DNA from: Filosporella fistucella
Taxonomy: Eukaryota; Ascomycota; Leotiomycetes; Helotiales
Reading direction: 5' to 3'
NCBI GenBank assembly: GCA_030077755.1
Contig: JAQJZZ010000010.1
Span: 1,426,001-1,490,000, forward strand
Length of the DNA stretch: 64,000 bases
The translations under genes were made by a program, and so were the position numbers. The notes under the pieces are model-generated. The model was not told where the DNA came from. It was given only the letters and a program-made list of their open reading frames with translations, and made no database searches. Below, piece by piece: positions 37,202-47,821 of the stretch (the first letter of the stretch is position 1; each line of letters opens with the position of its first letter).

Positions 37202-38885
37202 ATGGAACCCTCTAACTTCCCTCGAACTTGTTCTCCAGACCGATACATTTTTGTCGAGGTAGGGAAAACGGGCAAACTTTCGGATCGACATACTCTTTCT
37301 AAAGTTCGAAAGCATGTCATGAAAGACATAGGCAAATCAAGAAGGAAAGCTTTCTCAACAAGGTCCAGCAAAAAGTCGGAGCTGGTATCAAAAATCACAG
37401 ATCAACAAGTCAAGAAGATCGAACTTTCTATCAGCCCATTTATGGGTTCAAGTCGCATGGACCCTTTTGCTTCTTATCCATTTCCACTAGACAGGGAGAG
37501 ATTGTTCCTTATTGATCACGGTGAGCGACTCTTCAAAGCCAAGCTCTTCTAGAACACATCTGACTTCATAGTTTATACCTGGCCCGGTGTCCATCTGATA
37601 CCACTCAAAGACATGTAAACCATACTGTTCTATTGTTGGCAAGTCTAATTAGGAGAATAGCTGGTTTCCACTCAGCATCTCGGATGAAGCATTTTTCAAT
37701 GAGATCCTCTCCCACATTGCTTTAGACATACACGTTCTGCGTTATGGATCTAGTTCCGACATCCCCGAATGCCCCGAATCTATTGCTTTGCATTCACGTG
37801 CCTCTAGATCAGTCCAAAAGCGGCTGCTTGATCCAGAAGAGGGAACAAGTGATGGGCTTATTGGGACGATTCTTGCATTTGCATGTTTCAGTGTACGATT
37901 TCGCCAATCCCCAAGTCCTCCCTAACTGACAGCCTAGCAGCATATAACAAACAACTGGAGAGAATATGATATGCACATGTCCGCAATACTGGAGATAATC
38001 CGGAAACGGGGTGGCATCAGTTCTATATCCAAGAACCCAATGCTTCGGTATCTGTTGTCGAGGTTGGTTAGACCCTGCAAACTTCCGGGCACCCGAGGAC
38101 TAAAGTAATGCAGTGTTGATCTTATAGCAAGCTGCTTTCTCGAAAAACCTCGAACTATTTTCCCGCTACCCTACATCTCTCTTTCGCCTTCGAAAATCTC
38201 CGACATGCCCACATCCACTCTGCCATGGCCAGTACCACCTGCGATGCACAAAGATCAGAGTGTCTGGAAACATTTCTTGCTTCCTGATTCACCTCTCCTT
38301 CCGATATTCCATACACTCACGACGTTGATCATGACAATCAAGTCTTGGGACTTCCGCCGTTCTCCATCTACCGCTCGTGAGGATGCCAGAATAGACATCT
38401 CAGTCGTGGAAACACTCTATCAGAACCTCGAAGATCTAGCAACACCTATTGAATGTATTGATGCAGACAATCTTGGAGGAGAATGTTGTAGAATTTCAGC
38501 AATGCTATTACTCGTTGGAATAACAGAACAGTTCCGTGCCCCAACAGCCATACTAGACTCTCGCCCAACAACTCCGATGTCTTTGGTTCGTAAACTCCAC
38601 ATAATACTGGTCAAGCTCGATTTTTATAAAGACTGGATTATGTTCAAACCTCTCCTTTTGTGGACATTATCTTTAGGGGCAATTTTCTCGTTGGATGAGG
38701 AGATCACAGAAGATTTTCTACACTTGATGACCTACGCCGTTCATTCTGTAGGGTTGCGCAGTTGGGGGGAGGCTCTCCTCATGATTGGCAATCTTTTGTG
38801 GCTTGGGGACGATTTCGACCGGAAATTCTCATTGATCACTACGGGAAAGGAGCTGAAATGGTCTGGACATAATATCATACTTTAA
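37202..38885 (+). CDS. Fungal transcription-factor-like protein (PF11951-type) without zinc cluster; frame uncertain
   Basis: Exon 1 37202..37520 carries RYIFVEVGKTGKL, KVRKHVMKDIGKSRRK and SRMDPFASYP, the standard N-terminal signature of this family. Later exons 37653..37892 (ENSWFPLSISDEAFF, ILAFACFS), 37941..38062 (IRKRGGISSISKNPMLRYLL) and 38114..38885 join cleanly with introns 37893..37940 and 38063..38113. The segment 37572..37614 (YTWPGVHLIPLKD) looks like exon 2, but joining it to 37653 across a 38-nt intron leaves the frame one base off. The gene may therefore carry an indel or a splice site I have misread. There is no Zn2Cys6 cluster, as is common in this family, so DNA binding is unproven. 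Such genes often sit in accessory or secondary-metabolite regions. Confidence 0.62.
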
Positions 38886-38935
38886 TATAGCAAGCCATAA
38901 ACATTACTTGCAGAAGTAGTCTGAATTTCTTTGGA

Positions 38936-40103
38936 TCAATTCTTGCCACTTTTGGGAAGCAAAACCCTTCGCAGGCTTGTCTCAATACTTTCTGGTGTAA
39001 TATCCGGGAAGCGATCATTATCCCACGGTTTCGGGACCCCGTACAGATCTGAATTTCCCATGATTGCCTTCAGAGAATATGCCAGCTCGTTGTCGACGTC
39101 ACCCTCTTCGGCATATTTCTTGGCTAGTTCGATGGCTTCCGAGTTGGGGCGGTACACTCTCTCATACTCTACTCCTTCTATAAGAGCAATAGTATCAACG
39201 ATCTCTTTCCAGCTGTATGATCCTGTGGGAATGCGGAAGCTTCGACATGGCTCATCTAACACCGAACCAGGGGGAGGAAGCATCTCGACAGAAGCGACGA
39301 TGTATTTTGCAACACTGAAACGGTGAGCTATAGTTGAAAGCATTATCTGACATGGAAGCTTACTCTCTCACTCCTGTAAAAGGCTCATGTTTCGAAACGT
39401 CTCCAAAGAATTCAAACTTCTTTTTCTTCAAGTCAACACCAAAGAGCGGCACCGTAGCAAATTCTGTAAATCCGCCACTCAAAATCAGAGTATAGCCAAA
39501 ACCAGATGCTTGATGCTTTTTGACCACTTCTTCTAGGTGAAGCCGGGTGATTCGCTTTTCAAGAAAGTAGCGATTGTTCCAGTAAGGGCCCTGTGAAATA
39601 TCGGATCCATATTCAGAGGGGTAGAAGTGGGTTACCCCGGACGAGAGTGCAGCATCGATGATAGCGGGTTCTGGGATTCTACTCAGTATTCGGACCAGAT
39701 TGGAAGGAGAAAAGTGATCTGATCGATGCCACAAACTTGTAGGCCAGAGACAATCAACTTTCCCCAGAGTTTGGAAATGATTTTCACTCACGATATTTCA
39801 TTGCGTGGTTTCCAAGCATCGATATAACGACATTGAAACCTAGAAAAGGATGGACAATTTAGTAGTGCAGTTTTGGCATTCAACTTTCACAGTTGACTTA
39901 CCAATAAAAGAAGCGGCATCGAGGAAACTTCCCTGCACAATTTCGATCCCGGCTTGGACAACTTCGTCGAATTTCTCAACCTTTGTAGGTTCAGCTAGAA
40001 TGGCAACGCGAGAGAATTTTGATTTCAGAGCAAGGAATTCCTTGGTCACGATTGCTCCGATGTAGCCACTCGCACCGATGAGAAGAACAGATTGAGAGGA
40101 CAT
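38936..40103 (-). CDS. NmrA-like / isoflavone-reductase-family NAD(P)-binding protein, 311 aa
   Basis: Exons 40103..39902, 39839..39792, 39670..39364 and 39314..38936, all joining in frame; introns are 62, 121, 49 nt and carry GTAAGT, GTGAGT and GTAAGC donors. The N-terminal Rossmann motif is GASGYIG at residues 10-16. FNVVISMLGNHAMKY follows exon 2, THFYPSEYGSD is the family's central motif, and GVRDVAKYIVASV with the C-terminal SWKEIVDTIALIEGVEY completes a normal NmrA-like protein. The catalytic Lys of true isoflavone reductases is not obvious, so it may be a reductase or a redox-sensing regulator. A TATA box lies about 104 nt upstream. It is convergent with the transcription-factor-like gene, with only about 50 nt between stops. 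Confidence 0.88.
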
Positions 40104-41442
40104 TGATTCTTGATTGAAAAACGGCCGGGTAATGGAAATCTTTTATGTGCTTGGAGAAGAGATTGCAATGGGATCGATAATGGGCGAAAGAGGTTGCGAA
40201 GTGAGGTTTATATACTTTCCTGCTCTATGAGGGAGGGGTAGCTCCATAGGATTCTTGTAACCTTCGCATGTTGGCTCACATATCAAAAGTATCGTGATGC
40301 TTGCAATATGATTTCAAAGCAAGAATCCCGAATCAATGTATTTCTATGATCAGACGAGATTCGATGCACTTCGTTTCCGAAAAAGGTGAGAGGTTACTGA
40401 AACCTGATAGTCGCCATTTCAGCTGGTGGATTTGCACATAATAACCAGCGATGCAGTGCAAATTTGAGCAGGGGGGACCTGAAGCCTGATCTGGACTAGC
40501 TCCATTGCCATATCGTATGGAGCACCCATGAAAGTATCAGCTGTCTTTGCATGCCTGAAACCGATCAAGTGAGGAATCGTAGAGATGGCGTATTAGATAT
40601 TGCCTTTCCTAAGGTAATAGTTCATGCTTGTCACTTCACTTAATCAGTCATCTGGATCCCCGTCAAACACTTACTTGTAAATTGGAAGCGAAGTCTCGCC
40701 AATTGCGCCTTCGGCAGTATCAATAAAACATGGTTATGATTGATGGACTCTGAATTCATTACTGGACTCGAGTTTGATTCAATTTACCTTTAGAATTTGA
40801 ACCCAAGGATGAGTAGATTGCCCAATATATGTCAGCTTAAGGAAACAAATTCGGGCCTCAAAACATGTGTTCTTTTGTTTCCTGTGTGCAAATGAGCAAA
40901 CGTGCAAATCTGTGCTGATGAGATAGGGCTGCGAACAGTCTTCACTAACACCGAAGGGAGTATGTAAATTCCATAACGGTGCAGATTGCTGCATTGATTT
41001 GATACTGGAAAAGCAAGAATGAAGCTGGTAGGGCGGTGACAGGCACTTGCTCTGACGTTAGAGCTTGACAGATCGTAAGTGGGCAAGTGATGAATACCCT
41101 CAGTGGTCGAGAGGGGCAAGCCAGCACAGAAAAGAGACCTTATGACGGCTAATTTCAAGTAGAGAAGCCACTTGCTTCTCATCACAAACGTTCCCTCAAT
41201 TCTCCCTCCCTAGGCTTCTGACAATTCTTATCCCAGCCCGTCGTATAGAACCTAAAGGCACAGGTACAGAACGAAATGTAAGGGGGTAATACTAGGACTG
41301 AAGTTTCATTATTAGGAGGCTATCACACAAGACCAAAAACACCAGTGTTGAGCGTACTCAAGCACACCACTATGCGTATTCAAATCCAAACGCCGTCTTG
41401 CGCCGTCGTCCAGCATGGCTCATGCATCCGTTGATTCCATTG
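40104..41442. other. Intergenic upstream of the NmrA-like gene
   Basis: About 1.3 kb. A TATA box is at 40207-40214. The rest has no credible ORF or repeat. Confidence 0.45.
40207..40214 (-). promoter_or_regulatory. TATA box of the NmrA-like gene
   Basis: Minus-strand TATATAAA lies 104 nt upstream of the ATG at 40103. Confidence 0.45.
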
Positions 41443-43273
41443 TCAAATTACAGCTGCCTCCGGTTCATGCTCCTTCAATTTAGCTGCGTTGACATGCCCA
41501 ACCCCGTTCCCGTTTGTATGTGCATGTCCGAGGTTCAATATCTTCTGTATGCTCTTGCGGATGCCTCCTCCACTTCCTTTCTTCTCCGATTCTTTATCTT
41601 TGTCACCATTTTTCGCATGTTCATGCTTCTCGACCCCGAAAAGACTAGCTATGCTCATCTTTCTCCCTTTCTTCTTCTGAGCCTCTTGAATAGTAGACTT
41701 TGGTGGCCACTCTCCATCACGTTTCCAACCCTGGACGCAGCTTCTCGTGACATCCTTGAGATTCATCGGGCAACTTGGGGTCAAGCCTTGAAGTATGACC
41801 TTATCGTAGATGGTGTTGTACGCCGCAGGTAAGATAGAAGCACGCATAGCGTTCTCGGGAGGAAGAAAAGGTGCCGCGACGGGAATCTCGATATCGTCTT
41901 CCCACTCATCGTCTTCCTCTGGTTCTATAGCCGTGGAACTACCACCATCCTCGCTCGAGAGGGACTCTCTTTGAATGGTCTTCACTGGTGAAAGCCCTGT
42001 AGAAGCTCGGGAGACACGTCTTGCACCTGTCCAAGCATCTCGTCTAGCAACAAAGCACTTCAGACCTTCGTTCCAAGCCAATTCATCTGCGAGGCGCCTC
42101 TTTCGTCGACGTTTCCGCTCAAAAACTGTTCGTTTGATTGCATCCCCCACGCCGTCTGGAGTTTCAAATCGGAAGGGGCTAGTCTTGCTTGAAGGGGTGG
42201 GCGTGTCATGACTTGATGCCTTGGTAGGTATTGATGGATCCGGACCGCTATCACTTGCATTGCTTTCCCATTCATCTCTTTCCTTCCACGTTTGCTCATT
42301 AATTTCCACTTCCGCAACCTCAACCTCAACCTCAACCTCAGCTTCGGGCGTCGCTTCTGGCGAGGAAGTGGAATCAGGTCGAGGCCACTCAAAAATCCAA
42401 TCCTGTTTGACTTTCTCAGCCAAGAATTTCTTCACCGCTTCCTTCTGCTTTACACGATCCTTGTTCGTCATATCCGCTTCATAGTCGGTCAATGCATTTG
42501 TATTTGCATAGTTTCGGCGTCTCTGTGCCGCAGTAGCAGCGTTCTGAGTGTGTCCAAATATCATCTTGCCTCCATCTATTCCTGGTGCATCTGCGGTGTC
42601 TTCCAAAGGGTTATTGAGCGCGGCGACAGTTTGTACGCCTTGCTTATCGATGGTATTTTGGGTTGTATATGGAGTAATATTTTCTACCGTGCCAGTCGCA
42701 ATACTTATCGAAGTTGGTTGCTGAGGAGGGGTGATGGTTATGTCACGAGGGTTCGGTCGTACGATGGGACTAGGTGGTGCGACTATGGCAAGGTTAACTC
42801 AATCTTGTATAGAAGTAGCCTCACATTCATGGATTTTTATGGCGTAGATTGAATGACATACCTTGATCGTTATTTACTTGCCCGTCGACTGCATCTGCGT
42901 GGGGTAGAGAGGGTGCAGGTGTGGCCGAGGTTATACGAGGCTCAGGATCACTATTTTGAACCTCGAGAGCATCATGAAAATTTCTAGGACTCGGTGATGG
43001 TTGCGAAGAAAGAGGAGGCACTGGTGATGCTTCCAATTTTAAACTAGTGAGCATGGCTTGAGTAGCTTGGGTTGACTCGCTCCTGCCCTCACCCTCTGTC
43101 TTGCCACTATTGCCTCCATCAGCGGCACCAACAGAACCGTCTTGCTGCATCTGGGCCTGGATCTTCTGGTCGTGGCCCTGGTGGTGGTGGTGGTCATGCT
43201 CGTGTGCCTCATGGGCTATAATGAGCGGGGGTTCTGCAGCGTCCTGGAGGACGGCAGACGATGGATGAGACAT
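41443..43273 (-). CDS. DUF4050 / Gag1-like clamp domain protein, 583 aa
   Basis: ATG 43273 (MSHPSSAVLQDAAEPP); exon 43273..42862, intron 42861..42783 (GTATGT..CCATAG), exon 42782..41443. The N-terminal third is disordered with a His-rich run (HEHDHHHH). RRRNYANTNALTDYEADMT and VKKFLAEKVKQDWIFEWP form the first conserved block. The second, DEWEDDIEIPVAAPFLPPEN through TPSCPMNLKDVTRSCVQGWK, is the clamp domain (formerly DUF4050). The tail is Lys-rich (QKKKGRKMS, GGIRKSIQKILNLGHAH) and may bind membrane or nucleic acid. A CAACCT repeat in the gene encodes an alternating Glu-Val run. Domain assignment is moderately sure; the cellular role in filamentous fungi is unknown to me. Confidence 0.8.
42315..42338. 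repeat. Coding hexanucleotide microsatellite, CAACCT x4
   Basis: Four perfect tandem copies of CAACCT, which on the minus strand encode alternating Glu and Val in the DUF4050 protein. It is in frame, so copy-number change would alter length without breaking the gene. Confidence 0.7.
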
Positions 43274-44064
43274 TGTCGCATCGTCATGAGAACTGGGAAA
43301 ACAGTTGAGATGCACAGCTGAAATGATATGTGAAGCTTCTGAAGTTGAAGTTCTGCGGTTTGCGACGGGCTCTAAAAGTCTTTGATGACTTGGGATTTCT
43401 GCCCTTACTAAGGTCGATCCCTGGCACCAGATCTCTTGGCAGCAATAAAGCCTGCCCTGTTTCCCTTGTCGAAGCAGGGCAAGATATCACCGCAAGATTG
43501 TAATTTAATTGCCGATGTGTCTGGGGAAATGCAAAAACAATTCCGGTCGGCTCGGTACGTGCCTTTTTGTCATACTGGATCTACCCCTAAGGTAGACAAT
43601 TCATATTGGATGCCTTCGAATTTGTATCTTGATTGTTTTCTCTTCATGTCATTGTCCTCATCCTTGCGGTTCCTTATCCTTCACCCTTGCAAGTCACAAG
43701 CACTGTTGCGGTTGGTTCCGCCTCCTCGCTTTGTCATACTTGGAGTTTCTTGGGACGGTACCACTTTTCAGGATTTATTCATCCGTCACAAAACCTGTCA
43801 AAATCTTATTTCGGATTTGTTAAGCTCTGCTGTTGTTGACCTTGAAAATGCATCTTATCCTATGCTGATCTCAGAGCGAAGTATATGCCAAGTCTATGAC
43901 CGTTAGCATCCTGAGCCAAAGTCGTCGTTTCAGTCCTGTTGTATTCAACCTCGACTTGACACTGAAATATAGACGACAGCGATACACAAGCCACCGGCCA
44001 GACATTCATTCGATACTTCTCAACTTAGCCTTTAAGGCTTTCAATTCTAACTCGCGTCGGCAAG
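43274..44064. other. Divergent intergenic region, nothing firm
   Basis: About 790 nt between the DUF4050 and nucleoside-permease starts. A plus-strand frame of 156 codons at 43436-43906 has no family features or codon pattern I trust; I treat the region as promoters. Confidence 0.4.
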
Positions 44065-45273
44065 ATGTCTGCTGTCTCTTCCCCAGGAACAGCGAAGGGG
44101 ATTTCCCAAGCCGACACCAAAATAAAGCCGAAGGTTTTCATCATTAGTATGGTACGGTGAAATAGCCTTTTAGTCTCGTATTTTTTTTCTCTATCCTTTC
44201 ACTTATGAAGTCCGGCCTAGTTTAACCACGAAGCCAATGCCTGGTACTCGAATCCTGAGCGCCTCCATCTGAAAGCCTGCACTGTAAGTGTACCGGGTTT
44301 GTGGAAGGAATACCCACATGTATATTGTACAGAAAGTGCTGAAGTGTGCCAAGTCATTACTGGGATGGGATGTAAGTATATTGCGATTTCAGAGTACAAT
44401 TCACTCACAAACCTTCAAGTGATCAATGCAGCCCTTACGATCTCATCATTGCTTGCTTCCCCACTTTTCGATCTTACTGGGACATACTTTCTCGTCGCTG
44501 GAGTTGCAGGTATCAACCCCAAATATGGAACCCTTGGGAGTGTAGTACTCCCTCGCTATGCTGTACAAGTTGATTTACAGTACGAGTTCGATGCTCGCGA
44601 AATTCCATTCAGCTGGACAACTGGCTACGTTCCCCAAGGATCTAATCATCCAAACCAATACCCTCACTCACTCTACGGCACAGAAGTCTTCGAGCTAAAT
44701 AACAATCTACGCGCTATTGCAAAGGGATTTGCCGAAACAGCAAAACTCACAGATTGCGAAGCTGCAAGAGAATATCGGTCACGTTATGCTGGTGGGCTGA
44801 ATAATGTATTCGCAGCAGCAACACTTCCACCGAGCGTTATAGCAGGGGACGTGCTCTCCGCGAACACATTCTTCCATGGCCAGCTTCTATCTGAATCTAT
44901 GGAAAATACATGTCATTTGTTTACCAATGGCAAAGCTACCTATGTTGCCACGGGCCAAGAAGACAATGGTATCCTCGCTGCGCTTCATCGTGGCGCTGCA
45001 ATGAGCAAGATTGATTTCACACGAATCATCGTCCTAAGAACGGGATGCAATTTCGATCGACCACCGCCCGGGGATATGCCAAGCATGCCGTTGCATTCGG
45101 GGCATGGTGGATTTGGTATTGCAGTTGAAAACTTATGGCTGACGGGAATCAAACTCGTAGAAGGCATTTTGAGTGGATGGGACACGTTTGAGGGAGGTGT
45201 GGAAGCAGAAAATTACGTCGGAGACATTTCTGGCTGCTCAAATGGAAAGCCCAGACCCATTGCACCTGCATGA
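44065..45273 (+). CDS. Purine nucleoside permease (NUP family), 363 aa
   Basis: Exons 44065..44151, 44221..44371 and 44420..45273; introns are 69 and 48 nt (GTACGG..CCTAG; GTAAGT..CTTCAAG) and the frame is kept. The start MSAVSSPGTAKG is followed by KPKVFIISM and, after the splice, FNHEANAWY. Further landmarks of the family are CQVITGMG, YFLVAGVAGINPKYGTLGSV, QYEFDAREIPF and DFTRIIVLRTGCNFDRPPPG, ending KLVEGILSGWDTFEGG and NYVGDI. Members import purine nucleosides in Candida, while the fold is related to nucleoside phosphorylases. No signal peptide is evident, unlike some secreted or vacuolar homologues, so the true transport role is uncertain. Confidence 0.9.
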
Positions 45274-45461
45274 CTGGCGCTATTAGAATCGCAAGTGGAG
45301 ATGGATGGATGTGTTGTCGACAATAGCAGCATATTTTCACATCATCTAGTATCATGTTACATGGCTATCGGCCTGCACTCCCGGAACACCAAACCGAACA
45401 TCTGCAACTCCCCATTCCGAAACCGATGTCTCATTAGATATCCTGTCCCCATACAAGAGGA

Positions 45462-46042
45462 TCATGATAAAGCAGCCACAAATCCTAAAGTGGCAGCAGC
45501 CAGAGGCATCAGACTTCTTACACCATTCAATCCAGTCCATTTTTGAAGGAGCTGCTTCACTTCTCCTTGTGCCTCTTTGCCTTCCGTAGTGATCTTTCCC
45601 TCTACCCTGGCAATCAAATTCCCATTCGTGCTTCCCATAAACAAAATCGTAAACGGCACAATTCCAATACTCAGAACAGCAGCAGTTCCATACACCCTGG
45701 CCGCACTTCTAGATACTAGGGGAGCGAGAGGTGCACCAGGACGTACGGAATAAGCAAGGTAGGCAAATGAAGCAGCGACCACAGCAGCGACGGGAGGGTT
45801 TTGGGCTTTGCCACGACTGAAAAGGGCGTGCCATTGCTGTGTTAGTGTCGAGGTAGGGATGGTGTCTTTAGTAGCAGTGAGAGCTGGGACTGAGATTAAA
45901 GAAAGGGCAGCGATATTTCCTAGGAATTTGTTAGTGAGTAAAAATTATGATTTGTACGCAGCGAAAATAAATCACCTGAGAGCCAAGCTGCTCCTCCAAT
46001 ACCAATTGCTTGCGCAATGCGGAAGGACGTTGGAAAGGTCAT
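45462..46042 (-). CDS. DUF1772 membrane protein (anthrone-oxygenase-like), 174 aa
   Basis: Exon 46042..45976, intron 45975..45920 (GTGATT..CCTAG), exon 45919..45462. The start MTFPTSFRIAQAIGIGGAAW opens the first hydrophobic segment. Further segments are VAAVVAASFAYLAYSV, AAVLSIGIVPFTILFM and the C-terminal LMPLAAATLGFVAAL, giving the usual four. The family includes noranthrone mono-oxygenases of fungal polyketide pathways, but most members have no known role. No polyketide synthase is in the window, so a biosynthetic role is not supported. The gene is convergent with the nucleoside permease. Confidence 0.85.
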
Positions 46043-46171
46043 GTTTGAGTATTCTCTATGATGAGATGCTTAAGATTTCCAGCTTTGAGAATCTACGATG
46101 TCTATTTCGATAAACTTTGGGAGTGTGAAAATTGTCTTTGGGACATAACAAGTGGTTAGATTGTGAGGAGG

Positions 46172-46178
46172 TTTATAT
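46172..46178 (-). promoter_or_regulatory. Possible TATA box of the DUF1772 gene
   Basis: Minus-strand ATATAAA lies about 130 nt upstream of the ATG at 46042, beside an AGGTAGGTACC motif at 46182-46192. Confidence 0.35.
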
Positions 46179-47821
46179 CCAGGTAGGTACCCAGGGACAC
46201 AGCTAAGTAGACTCTACCTAGGTAGACTGCAGGGATACTTTTCTGGAGAACCAAGCAGTCCGAATGCCGCTAACGGAGTTTGAGGTGAAACCCCTTCGAT
46301 CCGCAACACACCGACCTTAAGTGATTCATCAGGTGAATAGGATCTTGATGGCTTAAGCTAAGGAATGGTAATTGGTGCTGTTTTTACACCGTACTCTACC
46401 GACCCGTTGGTGGCATGTCGAGCCCTGACTCCTTGAACAAAACTAGGTCCCATCATATGATGCGGAGTCCGAGCCATGCCCATTGCCACGTCTCGTTCCC
46501 ATAGGCCACTGGTGGATGGAGCTGTAGATGTGGTAGGTTATGGATGTTTCTGGATAATCTGCAAGGAATATTATTTGTGCAAACTTTGAAGCTGGCTTCC
46601 CAAATATGAGGCCTGTAATCCATGTTATGTATTTCCCGCAAGACTAGGTTAGTTACGCAATACATTCACTTAGAAATCGAATACTTCCTAGATCGCAGCT
46701 CACAACATACTGCGTACAATATCATACATCATCTAGTGTAATTCATATATAATTCGATCGATAAACACGCATAACAGCTAGGTTCCCTGAGAGCTTTTGA
46801 CAACCTGACTCTAAAAAAACCTGCAACCTTATGGGAAATATTATTCCAATATCTGCTCGACCGCAGCAAGTATCAGGATACCAACATTCTCAGTCCCATA
46901 GCTTCCCCGAAACCCAAGGTTTTGCAGCATAAATTTGACAACACATATGCCTTATGGCCATAACGATAGGAATAAAATCAACAAGGGCAAGTAAAGTACC
47001 GTTGGTCGCGAATTTCATATCCTCGGGAAGCACAGAGCAGGTAAGAGTGGTCCTATCACTAGATGTTAAAGAAACAAGAGAACGATGCCTTATGGCGGTT
47101 CCTGTCCATCCCGTTCCAGATAGAGATTTGGAAAGATATGCCGCATAGGCTTCGTAATATGAGGGCAGAATACCTATCCAAAAGTGACACGATAAGGAAC
47201 AGACTCAAACGACAAGCACACCGTTTGTGCTCGTGGCAGCTGCATTCTCGTCCAAACTTGACCACAAGTCCAATCGAGAACGTAGCATGTTTAGAGTCAA
47301 AAGGAATGGCCAGGCTATCTTGAAGTCCGATGAAGAAGTAGCCAGCTCGGTGTAATCTTGTGCCAAAGGGAAGACTTTTCAATGCCAGACCCTCGATGGA
47401 CAAAGACAATGGATTTGCAGCATCCCCTAACGTTGGCCTGGCTTGTGAATCGAAAACCATAAATCATTCTTGAGAAAATCTGGATTTCACGAAGTAATTG
47501 CAGATCGAACAGGCCGACACTATCAAGCGTATATTTAAGTCCTTTCGACAGTGTTTTGTTGTGAACATGGGAATTTCGTTCTTGATGGCCGGGAGAATAC
47601 ATGTTGAGGTCAGATGGTGATCATGTTCAGCGAAACCTTGCAAGGCATCGTCATCTGCGGCATGACAACCCAGGCGAAAGAGCTTGTTCAACGTCCTCCA
47701 TGCGCCAATGATCGCAACACACCTCACCATTCCTACAGCATGACTCTGATGATCTCTCAGAATCAATGAAGCTGTGCTTCAGCTCGAGTCCAATTTTGTT
47801 TGAAGCTGGCCGTTCGTAGCC
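46179..47821. other. Divergent intergenic region with an unexplained long minus-strand frame
   Basis: About 1.6 kb. No recognised gene. The minus-strand frame 47766..47059 is open for about 236 codons except for one TGA at 47463-47461; it has no family signature. TACCTAGGTA motifs lie near 46213-46222. Confidence 0.4.

Noticed and set aside
43436..43906. 156-codon plus-strand frame before the nucleoside permease
   Set aside because: No domain, no conserved pattern, and it ends within the likely promoter; not enough to call a gene.
44241..44275. tRNA-like B-box (GGTACTCGAATCC)
   Set aside because: It lies within the permease exon 2, has no matching A-box or acceptor stem; no tRNA genes were found in the window.
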